From Marispirochaeta sp963667435 (GTDB taxonomy: Bacteria; Spirochaetota; Spirochaetia; JC444; Marispirochaetaceae), in contig OY763414.1 of NCBI GenBank assembly GCA_963667435.1, positions 1,612,001 to 1,676,000 on the forward strand: a DNA stretch of 64,000 nucleotides, written 5' to 3'. The translations under genes and the position numbers were made by a program. Of this stretch, positions 8,064-17,480 are shown one piece after another (the first letter of the stretch is position 1; each line of letters begins with the position of its first letter). Under the pieces are notes generated by a model. It was given only the letters and a program-made list of their open reading frames with translations, was not told the origin of the DNA and did not search any database.

Positions 8064-9293
8064 TTATTTCAGCAGGAAATCGCCGCGACGGCCGGACAGT
8101 ACCGAGTACAAAACTCCGGTCATATCTCCTTCTTCATCGCTGGAAACAGTTTTAACCAGTCCACCGTTAACGGATGCTGTATCGGAGAAGTACCAGATGT
8201 AACTTCCTGTTTCATCTTTCTGCTCAACCACATAGCAGCCGGGGAAGGAACCTGCGGGAACTTTCACATTCTCCCTGCGGGCGGAACGGGAAAGGGATGC
8301 AATGTAATCCTCATCTGCTACATCACCTTCGGCGAGGACAGTATCAGAAGAACTTTCGTAGTTATACTCTTTAACCGTGCCTTCAGAATCACGATAAAGT
8401 ATAGTGGTCAGAGCACGACCTGCATCAAGTCTGAACTCATAGACAATCTCTTCGGTATCATCGTAGAAACGCATTCGCCACCAGGTTGAACCATCACTCT
8501 CTTTCTCCAGTAGAAGACGCTCCACATAAAACTGATCTTCACCATCGTCGTATTGCCATACAATTCCACTGCCCACTGTATAGCTGTCGGGAGCCCAGAA
8601 ATAACCGCCTGAATAGAAGGCAAAAGCCATGAGGGTATAGAACCGGGTAAGGTATACAGACTCTTCAACCGCAGCAATGGCATCCGCCCCATCTTTCCAG
8701 ACACCGGCCATTCCATTAACCGTCGGAGTTTTTCCGATTCTTAAACCAAGATTCAGGGCAAAACCACTGTTATCAGCCCAGTCGGTATAGCCGGCTCCCA
8801 CAAAGAGGCGGTCATTCAGGAAGTAATTGACTCCGGAAGCTACACGAAGCCTTAAACCCGGGTCTTTATCTACAATGTCCATGCCAAGGCCAAGCTTTGC
8901 ATACAGGTCAATGCGATCAAAAACCTCAGATCCCGGAATATCCAGACCTTTGAAGCCGAAGTGCATGGTTCCGGCCCCGTAGGCACCCATGGAAAGATCA
9001 TCATGTACCAGGGGAAGACCAAAACGCCCGCCGCCTTCAATACCAAAATCGGCAAATGCAAGACCGCCGACCTGGGGCTTGAACAGAATAACCTCCAGAG
9101 AAGGATAGAGGCCAAGGGAAACAGCGTCTTCATAGTCATCAAACTCAATGGCAGCCGAACCGCTGGGAACAACATTCCCCACAGCATAGTTACTGCCCCA
9201 GAGAACCTCATCAGCAGAATCATCGCAAAATGCACTGCCGGCAAAAAACAGCATAATTATTATTAAACAACACCATATCGTATTCACTTTCAT
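8064..9293 (-). CDS. Exported protein of unknown function
   Basis: 409 residues with a clear signal peptide (hydrophobic core about residues 7-20, small residues before Cys23). Residues about 30-200 are rich in Gly and alternating hydrophobics with GGRFGLP and FVGAGYTDW-like segments, which resembles an outer-membrane beta-barrel half. Residues 220-409 are a polar domain with Tyr/Trp-rich strands. I recognise no family. ATG 9293 is chosen because GGAGG lies ten bases upstream and the preceding residues do not look like a signal. It is co-transcribed with the ankyrin lipoprotein, so the two may act together at the envelope. Confidence 0.65.
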   Translation of the reverse strand: MKVNTIWCCLIIIMLFFAGSAFCDDSADEVLWGSNYAVGNVVPSGSAAIEFDDYEDAVSLGLYPSLEVILFKPQVGGLAFADFGIEGGGRFGLPLVHDDLSMGAYGAGTMHFGFKGLDIPGSEVFDRIDLYAKLGLGMDIVDKDPGLRLRVASGVNYFLNDRLFVGAGYTDWADNSGFALNLGLRIGKTPTVNGMAGVWKDGADAIAAVEESVYLTRFYTLMAFAFYSGGYFWAPDSYTVGSGIVWQYDDGEDQFYVERLLLEKESDGSTWWRMRFYDDTEEIVYEFRLDAGRALTTILYRDSEGTVKEYNYESSSDTVLAEGDVADEDYIASLSRSARRENVKVPAGSFPGCYVVEQKDETGSYIWYFSDTASVNGGLVKTVSSDEEGDMTGVLYSVLSGRRGDFLLK

Positions 9294-9425
9294 GTAGATA
9301 CAGCCTCCAGTTTTAAACTGCACCATTGTTCACCGATACGAAGGGATAAAAGAAGTGTTATTTATCCATAAAGAGCTGCTCTTTTGTCACGGATGAAAAA
9401 TAACATAAGTAATGGTTTTTCTTGA

Positions 9426-9454
9426 TTGATATGACGTTGGTAATGATGCATAAT
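9426..9454 (+). promoter_or_regulatory. Promoter of three-gene signalling operon, four-base leader
   Basis: TTGATA (9426-9431), 17 bp, CATAAT (9449-9454), each one mismatch from consensus. Predicted +1 is 9461 and the ATG is at 9465, with no SD. Confidence 0.7.
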
Positions 9455-9464
9455 TGCGCAAGCC

Positions 9465-10346
9465 ATGGAGTACAGTTACACCTTTGTAAACTTTTTTTAC
9501 ATCCTGTTTTGTACCGCAGGCCTGATAGTAATAATCCCCCTCTGTATCCTTGCTCCTCTGAGCTCATACAGCTCGCGGGTTCGCTGGGTTGCGCTGAGCA
9601 CATCTATTATCGGGATTACCGCGTTGGCACTCTATCCGGTCTGTCCGTGGCCAGACTTACGGAAGATTCTTATCCCCTTCCAGATACTGCTTCTGCCTTC
9701 CGGCGGATTTCTCATCTTTACCCTAACACATTCCTACCGCAACAGGAAAATAGAAGACTACAGCAGCTGGATAATTGATACCCTCAGGGAAAAGATTGTG
9801 ATCTTCGATAAGGAGATGTGCACCATAAGCCGCGGAAATACCGGGCTGCCGGCAGGCTGGTTTCCATATGGCAGTTTTCCTCAGCTGCCGGAGACAATCA
9901 ACGATAAGGACCTTAGTAGCTTCGCCGGAATACTGAACAAACCGGAAAAGAGTTCCGGAACATTTATGTGGAATGGAACAGATCTCTCCTACCGGCTTAT
10001 CCCAATAGAAATGGGATACCTCCTCGTTCTACTGGATATATCCGAGGAGACTGCCCTGGTTAAGGAACTTAACCGGAAAAACATACAACTGGAAAACCGG
10101 CGACGATCCATACAGCAGATGGAGGGCACACGGCTTGAAGCGGAAAAAGAGCAGTACCGGAGCAGCCTCTCCTCGCGGATCAATAACAGCGTGCGTGACA
10201 ACCTCATCACCCTGCTGGGAGATATCGAAGCTGTATCAGGCAGCGGACAGCCTCCGGAAACAGAAAAAATCCGTACAATGCTCAAGCATGCAGAAGAAAG
10301 TATGGCCTCTATACGCAGCATGGTCCGACGACTGGCGTCGGAATAA
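9465..10346 (+). CDS. Membrane PAS-like pseudo-kinase lacking the ATPase domain
   Basis: 293 residues. Three hydrophobic helices (about 8-34, 42-60, 66-88), a small PAS-like region (about 105-195), a coiled coil (about 196-235) and a two-helix tail (about 232-290). The tail aligns with the HisKA_3 dimerisation helix of the kinase encoded two genes downstream, but Asn240 stands where that kinase has its phospho-accepting His, and there is no HATPase domain. It probably signals by associating with that kinase. It is the first gene of the operon; the response regulator follows after 12 bases. This reading rests on visual alignment. Confidence 0.6.
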   Translation: MEYSYTFVNFFYILFCTAGLIVIIPLCILAPLSSYSSRVRWVALSTSIIGITALALYPVCPWPDLRKILIPFQILLLPSGGFLIFTLTHSYRNRKIEDYSSWIIDTLREKIVIFDKEMCTISRGNTGLPAGWFPYGSFPQLPETINDKDLSSFAGILNKPEKSSGTFMWNGTDLSYRLIPIEMGYLLVLLDISEETALVKELNRKNIQLENRRRSIQQMEGTRLEAEKEQYRSSLSSRINNSVRDNLITLLGDIEAVSGSGQPPETEKIRTMLKHAEESMASIRSMVRRLASE

Positions 10347-10358
10347 GGAACAAAGCAA

Positions 10359-11006
10359 ATGAGCTATTCAATCATCCTTGCAGAAGACCAGAAGCTAATC
10401 AGGGATTCACTGGAAATACTCCTGAATAAAGACCCCCTCCTGAATGTTGCCGCCACGGCGTCCAACGGACAGCAGGCAGTGGATCTCTTCGAACGGCATA
10501 ATCCTGACCTGATGGTTCTTGATATTAAAATGCCGGATATGAACGGACTCGAAGCTGCCCGGATACTGAAAGACAGAAAAGCATCATTGAAAATTGTTCT
10601 GCTTACCACCTTCGAAGAGGGAGCAGCCTTCAGGGAAGCCCTCAGAATAGGAGTTCATGGAATCTTTCTGAAGGATATTGATCCCGCTCTTTTTGTAATC
10701 TCTCTGAAAGCGATAATGGGCGGCCTGCTGGTTTTTCATCCCGCGGTGGAGGAATTTCTACAGCAGCCCCCGGAAAAGAAATCCACCCCGGATATATCAA
10801 GCTTCGGTCTCACCGGAAAAGATATGGATGTAATACGCCTAATCGCCGAAGGCTGCAGCAACAAGCAGATTGCGGTCAGGGAGTGTTGTTCCGAGGGAAC
10901 CATAAAAAACCGGGTCAGTTCCGTACTGGGAAAGATGGGGCTTCAGGACCGTACCCAGATTGCCGTCTATGCGATTAAACACAACCTACTGTCCGACCTT
11001 GACTGA
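10359..11006 (+). CDS. NarL/FixJ-type response regulator
   Basis: 215 residues. Receiver domain about 4-120 with acidic pair near 10, phospho-acceptor Asp55 (LMVLDIKMPD), conserved Thr near 84 and Lys near 106. A LuxR-type helix-turn-helix covers about 148-210, with the recognition region around EGTIKNRVSSVLGKMG. It should be phosphorylated by the histidine kinase eight bases downstream and bind DNA as a dimer. AAGGA lies nine bases before the ATG. Targets are unknown. Confidence 0.92.
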   Translation: MSYSIILAEDQKLIRDSLEILLNKDPLLNVAATASNGQQAVDLFERHNPDLMVLDIKMPDMNGLEAARILKDRKASLKIVLLTTFEEGAAFREALRIGVHGIFLKDIDPALFVISLKAIMGGLLVFHPAVEEFLQQPPEKKSTPDISSFGLTGKDMDVIRLIAEGCSNKQIAVRECCSEGTIKNRVSSVLGKMGLQDRTQIAVYAIKHNLLSDLD

Positions 11007-11014
11007 ACGATCCA

Positions 11015-12610
11015 ATGGTACCGTACCTTTCCCGTCTTATTTTCACCATTGAAATCTGGCATTTTGCTGCCCTGTCACTCATACTTACTGTCAATACCCT
11101 GCTTTACCGGTATGCGGAAAAATCCGTACTGCTCTATCGCTATCTTGCCCTGCAGGCCGCTCTGATTGTCTGGGTGGTCAGTAAAATCCTCAAGACCGTA
11201 TCCCCTACCATAACCCTGCGCTGGAGTTTTATCGTAACCCAGTATATGGGCATAAGCGCTCTTGGGCCGCTGTTTTTCGCCTTTGCCTGGCAGTATATCT
11301 TCAGAAAGCCCCCGCCGAAACTGCTGAGATACCTGTTATTCCTGTTTTCAGCCTCATTCTCTCTGGCGGTGCTGACAAATCCCCTGCATTTCCTCTTCTA
11401 CAAAACCTTTACCTTTCATGGAGACAGTTTCGGGCCGCTCTTCTTTCTGTTTCAGGGAATCTCCTACACCCTTACTGTATCGGGAATACTGCTTATCAGT
11501 GCAGGCATTATCTACCGGCGAAGAACAGTCTGGGACATCCTTATAATTGCGGCAGCACTTCTTCCCCTGGGGGGAAACATCGCCTACATCTTTGATCTGA
11601 TGGAGACAATGTTCGACTACACACCCCTTTTTATGACGGGTTCTCTCTTCTTTTTCGGACTGGCTGTCTTCCGCTCCTACTTTCTTGGTATTCTCCCGGT
11701 TGCAAGGAGTATTCTTCTGACCCATCTTACCGATCCGGTGATTCTGACAAACCGTAAAGGCATAATAGTGGGGCAGACAGGCATTTCCGGTGAGCTGAAA
11801 ATACAGGACAGGATCTGCAGGAATACCAGGATCTTCAAACTCTACCGATCAAGAAAAACTCTCCAGGGAACACTCCATCATTATATTGACATTACTCATC
11901 TGGAAGAGCTGAAGACAGACCTGGCAAACCGGAACAACAGCCTTACCGAAGCCTTGAAGGTTCTCAACACCAGGTATCGGGAAGAGGCGGTAAGAATACG
12001 CAGAGAGATCATTCGCCACTCCCGCCGGGAGCTTCATGATATTCTGGGTCATACACTTACACAGGTAATATATCTTCTGCGCCGGATTCTCGGAAACGAA
12101 CAGGGAACGGCCCTGCTGCTTCCTCAGCTTAAAAAGTGCGGCAGCATGATCATCCGCTCCATAGAAGAACTGAAACAAACCCTTAAGGGAAGAGTAAAAA
12201 ATATTAATCTGTTGTCAATTTCCCTGAGAGAAGCTGTAGACAGCTTTATCCTGACGGATACTCGTATTGAACTTACCGTTCGGGGAAGAGAACGTCCGCT
12301 GCCACCGCCGCTTGCAGGCTCACTTCTCCGCTGCTGTCAGGAGGCGATAACCAATGCGGTTAAACACGGCGGCGCAACTCTTATAGACATCGCCCTGCTT
12401 TACGGCGAGGAAAAGATCGCCCTGATTATCGTAGACAACGGCAGCGGCTTTAAAGCGGAGCCCAGGGGAAACGGCCTCTCTCTCATGCAGGCATCGGTTA
12501 CCGGACATGGAGGCGAACTGCGAATTTGGAGCGAAGAAAACAGCGGCTGCCAGCTTACTATCCGGCTGCCTTATCCGCAAAAAGAACCTGCTGCCGCCTC
12601 CATTACTTGA
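11015..12610 (+). CDS. Sensor histidine kinase, 7TM N-terminus, HisKA_3 type
   Basis: 531 residues. About seven hydrophobic helices cover 8-225 and fit the histidine kinase N-terminal 7TM region. A PAS-like linker (about 230-295) and coiled coil (295-335) lead to the HisKA_3 box ELHDILGH with His341, then a HATPase domain (about 405-525) with an EAITNAVKHGG N-box and DNGSGF G-box. It is the NarX-like partner of the NarL-type regulator encoded just upstream. Start ATG 11015 lacks a clear SD and lies eight bases after the regulator stop, so translational coupling is likely. The signal is unknown. Confidence 0.88.
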   Translation: MVPYLSRLIFTIEIWHFAALSLILTVNTLLYRYAEKSVLLYRYLALQAALIVWVVSKILKTVSPTITLRWSFIVTQYMGISALGPLFFAFAWQYIFRKPPPKLLRYLLFLFSASFSLAVLTNPLHFLFYKTFTFHGDSFGPLFFLFQGISYTLTVSGILLISAGIIYRRRTVWDILIIAAALLPLGGNIAYIFDLMETMFDYTPLFMTGSLFFFGLAVFRSYFLGILPVARSILLTHLTDPVILTNRKGIIVGQTGISGELKIQDRICRNTRIFKLYRSRKTLQGTLHHYIDITHLEELKTDLANRNNSLTEALKVLNTRYREEAVRIRREIIRHSRRELHDILGHTLTQVIYLLRRILGNEQGTALLLPQLKKCGSMIIRSIEELKQTLKGRVKNINLLSISLREAVDSFILTDTRIELTVRGRERPLPPPLAGSLLRCCQEAITNAVKHGGATLIDIALLYGEEKIALIIVDNGSGFKAEPRGNGLSLMQASVTGHGGELRIWSEENSGCQLTIRLPYPQKEPAAASIT

Positions 12611-12678
12611 CCATTGCACAAATGGTTTGAGACAGGATAGACTGATTTCCCCATATATTCCCCATATTGGAGGAACCG

Positions 12679-13695
12679 ATGATTACTTCAGAAGAGCTTT
12701 TCAGTAAACTCCAGCAGGTTCGCTTTGCAGCCGCCGGAGATGAAGAACTGAGACAACATATAGATACCTCAATGCGTACAATCGAAGAGATTGAAGAACT
12801 GAAGCAGAAAAAGAATGCTGTGGTTCTGGCCCATTCCTACGTCACCCCGGATATAATCTACTCAGTGGCAGATTACTCAGGCGACTCCTACGAACTCTCC
12901 AAAAACGCTCTGGAGGCTGACGGAGAACTGATCGTATTCGCCGCCGTACGTTTCATGGGAGAGACTGCCAAAATACTCAACCCGGGAAAGGATGTCCTTG
13001 TCCCCGGAACTGACGCAGGCTGCTCTCTGGCGGACAGCATAAGCGCTGAGGATGTACGCAAGTTAAAACAGGAGTACCCTGATTACGCATTCATCTGCTA
13101 CATAAACACCACCGCAGAGGTAAAGGCCGAGTGCGATGTCAGTGTCACCAGCTCCAATGTCTACAAGATCATTGAGAACTACCCCTCGGACAAGATTTAC
13201 TTTCTTCCCGATAAGCTTATGGGCGGCAATATCATTGAAGAGATGAAACGTCGGGGAGTAAACAAGGAAATTCGGCTCTGGGACGGAACCTGTTATGTCC
13301 ACGAGGCATTTGATCCGGGGATGATCGACCAGTTCCGGGAAGCTCACCCCGACCTCTATGTAATGGCTCACCCGGAATGCAAGCCTGAGGTTATACGGAA
13401 ATGCGATTATGTTGGATCAACCAGCCAGATGTTCAAGGTGATTCCCGAGGTTAAAACCGACAAGATCATGCTGCTCTCGGAATGCGGACTTATAAGCCGC
13501 ATAGAGGTGGAACTGCCGGGGAAAAAATTCCTGGGAACCTGTCAGATGTGTAAGTACATGAAATCCAACACCCTGGAAAATATTCTTCGAGTGCTGAAAA
13601 ATCCGGAACCCGTAGACTATGTACAGTTGGATAAAGATATTATACAACGATCCATGCGCAGCCTGGAGAACATGTTCAAGTACGCGGAGATGTAA
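12679..13695 (+). CDS. nadA: Quinolinate synthase A
   Basis: 338 residues. Condenses iminoaspartate with dihydroxyacetone phosphate to quinolinate for NAD synthesis, using a [4Fe-4S] cluster. Seen: the N-terminal AHSYVTPDI segment (about 53-61), GCSLAD near 115, YVMAHPECKPEV near 220 and CQMCKYMK near 290, which fit the three-domain NadA fold and its Cys ligands. ATG 12679 is preferred to an upstream TTG because GGAGGA precedes it by five to ten bases. The 3' end overlaps the convergent sugar dehydrogenase by 20 bases. No nadB or nadC is in the window. Confidence 0.95.
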   Translation: MITSEELFSKLQQVRFAAAGDEELRQHIDTSMRTIEEIEELKQKKNAVVLAHSYVTPDIIYSVADYSGDSYELSKNALEADGELIVFAAVRFMGETAKILNPGKDVLVPGTDAGCSLADSISAEDVRKLKQEYPDYAFICYINTTAEVKAECDVSVTSSNVYKIIENYPSDKIYFLPDKLMGGNIIEEMKRRGVNKEIRLWDGTCYVHEAFDPGMIDQFREAHPDLYVMAHPECKPEVIRKCDYVGSTSQMFKVIPEVKTDKIMLLSECGLISRIEVELPGKKFLGTCQMCKYMKSNTLENILRVLKNPEPVDYVQLDKDIIQRSMRSLENMFKYAEM

Positions 13696-14803
13696 CAGCC
13701 GGTTCAAGGCGGTATACTCCGCCGTCGGCAGCATCCGTAAGCAGATACAGCGCCCCTTCAGGCCCCTGCCTGACATCACGTATACGGCCGATCCGGCCCT
13801 TAAGGAGTATTTCCTGGCCGGTTATCCGGCCGGTCTCATCACGCCGGATTCTTCGCAGGTGCTGCCCCGCAAGGGCGCCTGTAAAAATATCTCCTTTCCA
13901 CGCTGGAAAGAGATCTCCGGTATACACCGCCATACCCGATGGGGCAATAGAAGGATCCCAGTAAATTTGTGGCTGCTCCATCCCGGGTGCTGTTGTACCC
14001 CTGCCTATCTTTGATCCGTTATAATCAGTGCCATAGGTAATTACCGGCCATCCATAATTTTCGCCGGAACGGATAATGTTAATCTCATCTCCCCCTTTTG
14101 CTCCATGTTCATGGGCCCATACCGTTGACGTCACCGGATCGAAAATTATCCCCTGGGGATTACGGTGACCGTAGGAGAATATTCTGTCGCCGAAAGGGTT
14201 ATCCACCGGCACACTGCCGTCATCAAGGACACGCACAATGCTGCCCGCCTCGTCAAAACGGTCCTGTGCCCGCTGCATTTCTCCCCTCTCTCCCAGGGTA
14301 ATGTAAAGATACCCGGCACTATCGAAGACCAGGCGACTGCCGAAATGCCTGCTGGTTCGACCGCCGCGGTTGGCGGTAAAGACACGCTCCACGGAAGTGA
14401 GGCGGCTTCCGTTTAAGTGCCCCCGGCTTACAGCCGTGGCATTTCCGCCGGAACCCGCAACGACATGACTGAGATAGATCCATCCGTTCTCTACATAGGC
14501 AGGATGCAGCACAACATCAAGAAGTCCTCCCTGACCTCCAGCCCGGATTTCCGGTAGACCGCCTATTTCCTGCCGGCTGCCGCCGTCTTTCCCGAGCAGC
14601 CACAGACGGCCGGATCTCTGGGTAACCAGGAATCTGCCGTCGGGGAGAAAAGCGATGCTCCAGGGATTCGGAATTTCGCCGGCTACCTGCACAAGACTGA
14701 AATCGGCTGCCTCTGATTCAATCCACGGATCTATAAGCGATGTTTCAGCAGTAAGATGCTGCACCAGAAACAGGAATGCCCCAAGTGTGATAAATTTATT
14801 CAT
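13676..14803 (-). CDS. Exported PQQ-dependent aldose sugar dehydrogenase-like protein
   Basis: 375 residues. A signal peptide occupies about 1-19. The remainder is a six-bladed beta-propeller of the soluble glucose dehydrogenase (GDH-B/YliI) family: IAFLPDGRFLVTQRSG near 48, GLLDVVLHP near 95, and the GHRNPQGI and HEHGAKGGDEIN segments (about 210-245) that hold catalytic-type His and PQQ/Ca ligands. It should oxidise aldoses in the periplasm using PQQ; no PQQ synthesis genes are present in the window, so the cofactor may be scavenged. A 40-base gap behind the GNAT gene contains its own promoter. Confidence 0.85.
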   Translation of the reverse strand: MNKFITLGAFLFLVQHLTAETSLIDPWIESEAADFSLVQVAGEIPNPWSIAFLPDGRFLVTQRSGRLWLLGKDGGSRQEIGGLPEIRAGGQGGLLDVVLHPAYVENGWIYLSHVVAGSGGNATAVSRGHLNGSRLTSVERVFTANRGGRTSRHFGSRLVFDSAGYLYITLGERGEMQRAQDRFDEAGSIVRVLDDGSVPVDNPFGDRIFSYGHRNPQGIIFDPVTSTVWAHEHGAKGGDEINIIRSGENYGWPVITYGTDYNGSKIGRGTTAPGMEQPQIYWDPSIAPSGMAVYTGDLFPAWKGDIFTGALAGQHLRRIRRDETGRITGQEILLKGRIGRIRDVRQGPEGALYLLTDAADGGVYRLEPAVTSPRT

Positions 14804-14809
14804 AGGAGA

Positions 14810-14839
14810 AAGATAGTTATTTACGACAATTCAAGTCAA
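14810..14839 (-). promoter_or_regulatory. Promoter of sugar dehydrogenase gene, leaderless geometry
   Basis: Minus strand TTGACT (14839-14834), 18 bp, TATCTT (14815-14810). Predicted +1 is 14803, the A of the ATG; no SD. Confidence 0.55.
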
Positions 14840-14843
14840 CTTT

Positions 14844-15431
14844 TCAATAGGCATTGCCCTGCAGATCAATCTCGCCTTTCGGCCAGTGGGCATCTGCAGG
14901 ATAAACCATCACCACATCGTCCCAAAATACAGAGCGCTTCTTCTCTTCTACGGAAAGGTTCGCACCGGCAAGGGAATTAATAAAGCTGTTTTCTATGCGT
15001 CTGCAGCCAAGCTTGAGGTAGAATGGTTCCACCCGAAAGCTTGTCTGAAAAAGACTGAGCACGAAGGAATGCGTATCCACATAGGAGAAAGCGGCCTCCA
15101 CTATCTTCCGTCCCAGAGAATTACCCCGCGCGGAAGGATCAACACAAACCCCGCCAAGAGCCATGACGGTTATTTCACCGGAGGCAGCTTTTATGGTTCT
15201 CGGAAAAATCATACACTGCGCAGTAGAAGCATCATTCTGCTGCAGCACAAGGTATCCGCATGGATAGCCTCCCGGATCAGTATTAGCAAAGTTACTTGTC
15301 TTTCTTTCAAAATGTCCGTCGGGACGATCAGGCCAGACTGTTTTCCAGAGCTTGCAGATTTCAGCAATCTCCGCATTGGAAGCATCCCGGTTTGGAATAA
15401 GCCGGATACCGTCCTTCGGCTCACCACTCAT
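14844..15431 (-). CDS. GNAT-family acetyltransferase
   Basis: 195 residues. A GNAT acetyl-CoA fold is centred on about 60-150: a VMALGGVCVDPSARGNSLG segment (strand 4 followed by the acetyl-CoA pyrophosphate loop, variant of Q/R-x-x-G-x-G/A) and a C-terminal LYLKLGCRRIE-type segment. The substrate is unknown. Its start overlaps the arginine decarboxylase stop by 11 bases, so the two are translated from one mRNA. A role near polyamine metabolism is possible from context only. Confidence 0.8.
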   Translation of the reverse strand: MSGEPKDGIRLIPNRDASNAEIAEICKLWKTVWPDRPDGHFERKTSNFANTDPGGYPCGYLVLQQNDASTAQCMIFPRTIKAASGEITVMALGGVCVDPSARGNSLGRKIVEAAFSYVDTHSFVLSLFQTSFRVEPFYLKLGCRRIENSFINSLAGANLSVEEKKRSVFWDDVVMVYPADAHWPKGEIDLQGNAY

Positions 15432-17343
15432 AATAGGTGTAGCCCCTCAATCCCGCTTCATAGGCATCAACAATCTCCCGGCGTTCCACAGGTGAAAGCA
15501 GACGGCAGCGTACGGCCCGTTCCGCCAGGCTGCGGAATCCCCGGACAAGCTCGTTGGGATCATACTCTACATAGGAGAGCACATCCGCCACAGAATCCCC
15601 CTTGGTTTCATGGTCATACACCAGAGCGCCCTCTTCATCCAGGCGGATATTTACAATATTGGTGTCCCCGAAAAGATTATGCAGATCTCCGAGAGTCTCC
15701 TGGTAAGCTCCCACAAGGAAGACTCCCAGCAGGTATTCCTCGCTGTTCTGCAGTCTGTGCAGGGGCACGGATTTGCGGATTCCCTGACGGTCAATAAAGT
15801 TATCAATCTTGCCGTCGGAATCGCAGGTTATATCCGCCAATACTGCCTGGTGCTTCGGCTCTTCCTTAAGACGGTGAATGGGCATAATGGGAAAAAGCTG
15901 ATCAATGGCCCAGGAATCGGGGAGGGACTGAAAAATACTGAAATTTCCGTAATAGGTGTCGTGTATAACACTTTCGATTCCCGTCAGATCCTCAGGGATA
16001 TAATCCATCTCTTTGGAAACTTCCACCACCTGATTAATGATGCTCCAGAAGATCTTTTCCGCCAGGCTCTTTTCCCTCAGGGATATTGAACGGTGAATAA
16101 AAAGACTGTGGATCTCATCCCGGTAATAGAGGGCATCATTAAAGGCTTCCTGGGCATTTTCAGCGGTAATATTGCGTCCTGAGTCCATCATATTTTTAAG
16201 ATAGGTATGTGAATCCTCAGGCAGGCTCTCGGGAAGATCATCGTGGGAAGCCTTGTTTATATCCAGAATATTGAACACCAGCACCGATGAGTAGGCAACC
16301 GTCGCCCGTCCTGATTCCGAGACAATAATAGGATGGTCCACCTCTTCTTCATCAAGAACTGATTTGATGATCTCCACCACGTCGAAACAGAACTCTTCTA
16401 TGGTGTAGTTTTTGCTTGAAGCGAAATTGGTTTTGGAACCGTCGTAGTCCACGGCAAGACCGCCGCCGATATCCAGGATGCCCATCTTTGCCCCTTCCCT
16501 TTTCAGTTCCGCATAATAGCGGCATGCTTCCGTCAGGGCACCACGGATATTACGGATATTGGGCATCTGGGATCCCTGGTGATAATGCAGCAGTTCCAGA
16601 CAATCAAGCATGCCCCGCTGGCGCAGAAGATCCACACAGTCGGTTATCTGCATGGCGGTTAATCCGAAAATACTCTTATCGCCCCCGGATTCCGTCCAGT
16701 GTCCCTCATACTTTGCAGAGAGCTTTATACGCAGACCGATGGTCGGGGTAACCTTTATCTCCTCCGCCCGCTTGAGAACCAGCTCAAGTTCGCCGGGACG
16801 CTCCACAACAATAATTACCTTAATGCCAAGTTTATTGCCGTAGAGAGCAAGGTCTATAAACTCTTCATCCTTGTAGCCGTTACAGATAATATAACTCTGT
16901 GGATCATGCATATATCCCAGGGCGGCGATGAGCTCCGCCTTGCTGCCGGCCTCCAGTCCATGGTGGTATTTCTGTCCTGTACGGCAGATTTCCCGGATAA
17001 CTTCCTGTTGCTGATTCACCTTTACAGGAAAAACCCCCCGGTAGTCGCCCGTATAGTTGTATTCCTCAATTGCCTTGCGGAAGCTCACATTCAAAAGCTC
17101 AATCCGGGCATCCAGTATATCGGCAAAACGAAAAAGCACAGGCATGCTCAATCCCCGTTCCTGAGCACCAAGGGCGGCGGAATAGAGGCTTACATGGCTC
17201 CACTCTTCCCCTTTGCGCAATTGTACCGTCACTTCTCCGGCATCATTAACACCAAAATAACGGTTACCCCAGTAATCTATTCCGTAGAGATCCCGGGAAT
17301 CATCCAGAGTCCAGGGTCCTTCCGCTTTGAGTCTCTTTTCCAA
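15421..17343 (-). CDS. speA: Biosynthetic arginine decarboxylase
   Basis: 640 residues, the usual length for PLP-dependent fold III SpeA. The PLP-binding Lys lies in GVFPVKVNQQ (about 100-109), the glycine-rich ILDIGGGLAVDYDGS segment is near 292, and the substrate-specificity region with CNGYKDEE is near 155. It converts arginine to agmatine for polyamine synthesis. The start is TTG at 17343: GAGG sits seven bases before it, with no better codon. The downstream GNAT gene overlaps its 3' end. No agmatinase or agmatine deiminase is in the window. Confidence 0.95.
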   Translation of the reverse strand: MEKRLKAEGPWTLDDSRDLYGIDYWGNRYFGVNDAGEVTVQLRKGEEWSHVSLYSAALGAQERGLSMPVLFRFADILDARIELLNVSFRKAIEEYNYTGDYRGVFPVKVNQQQEVIREICRTGQKYHHGLEAGSKAELIAALGYMHDPQSYIICNGYKDEEFIDLALYGNKLGIKVIIVVERPGELELVLKRAEEIKVTPTIGLRIKLSAKYEGHWTESGGDKSIFGLTAMQITDCVDLLRQRGMLDCLELLHYHQGSQMPNIRNIRGALTEACRYYAELKREGAKMGILDIGGGLAVDYDGSKTNFASSKNYTIEEFCFDVVEIIKSVLDEEEVDHPIIVSESGRATVAYSSVLVFNILDINKASHDDLPESLPEDSHTYLKNMMDSGRNITAENAQEAFNDALYYRDEIHSLFIHRSISLREKSLAEKIFWSIINQVVEVSKEMDYIPEDLTGIESVIHDTYYGNFSIFQSLPDSWAIDQLFPIMPIHRLKEEPKHQAVLADITCDSDGKIDNFIDRQGIRKSVPLHRLQNSEEYLLGVFLVGAYQETLGDLHNLFGDTNIVNIRLDEEGALVYDHETKGDSVADVLSYVEYDPNELVRGFRSLAERAVRCRLLSPVERREIVDAYEAGLRGYTYYEW

Positions 17344-17480
17344 CTATCAACCTCGTCTCACCGTAAGGGCTGACAAAAAGCGTAACTCTCCGGGGCCATC
17401 CGGGTCAAGCGGAAACAATCGGTCTCTTTCCGCTTTTCAGGCTGATTTTTTTCCCTTGTTGATTTATACTGGTCAATTGA

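Noticed and set aside
7482..8489. 335-codon reading frame on the plus strand
   Set aside because: It lies opposite the ankyrin lipoprotein and exported protein genes, shows no domain, and is Cys/Asn/Phe rich like an antisense shadow.
12611..12636. ACCATT/AATGGT hairpin after the 7TM kinase gene
   Set aside because: The stem is only six pairs and there is no proper T run; too weak to call a terminator.
14886..15797. 303-codon plus-strand frame
   Set aside because: It is opposite the GNAT and arginine decarboxylase genes and its composition is that of a shadow frame.
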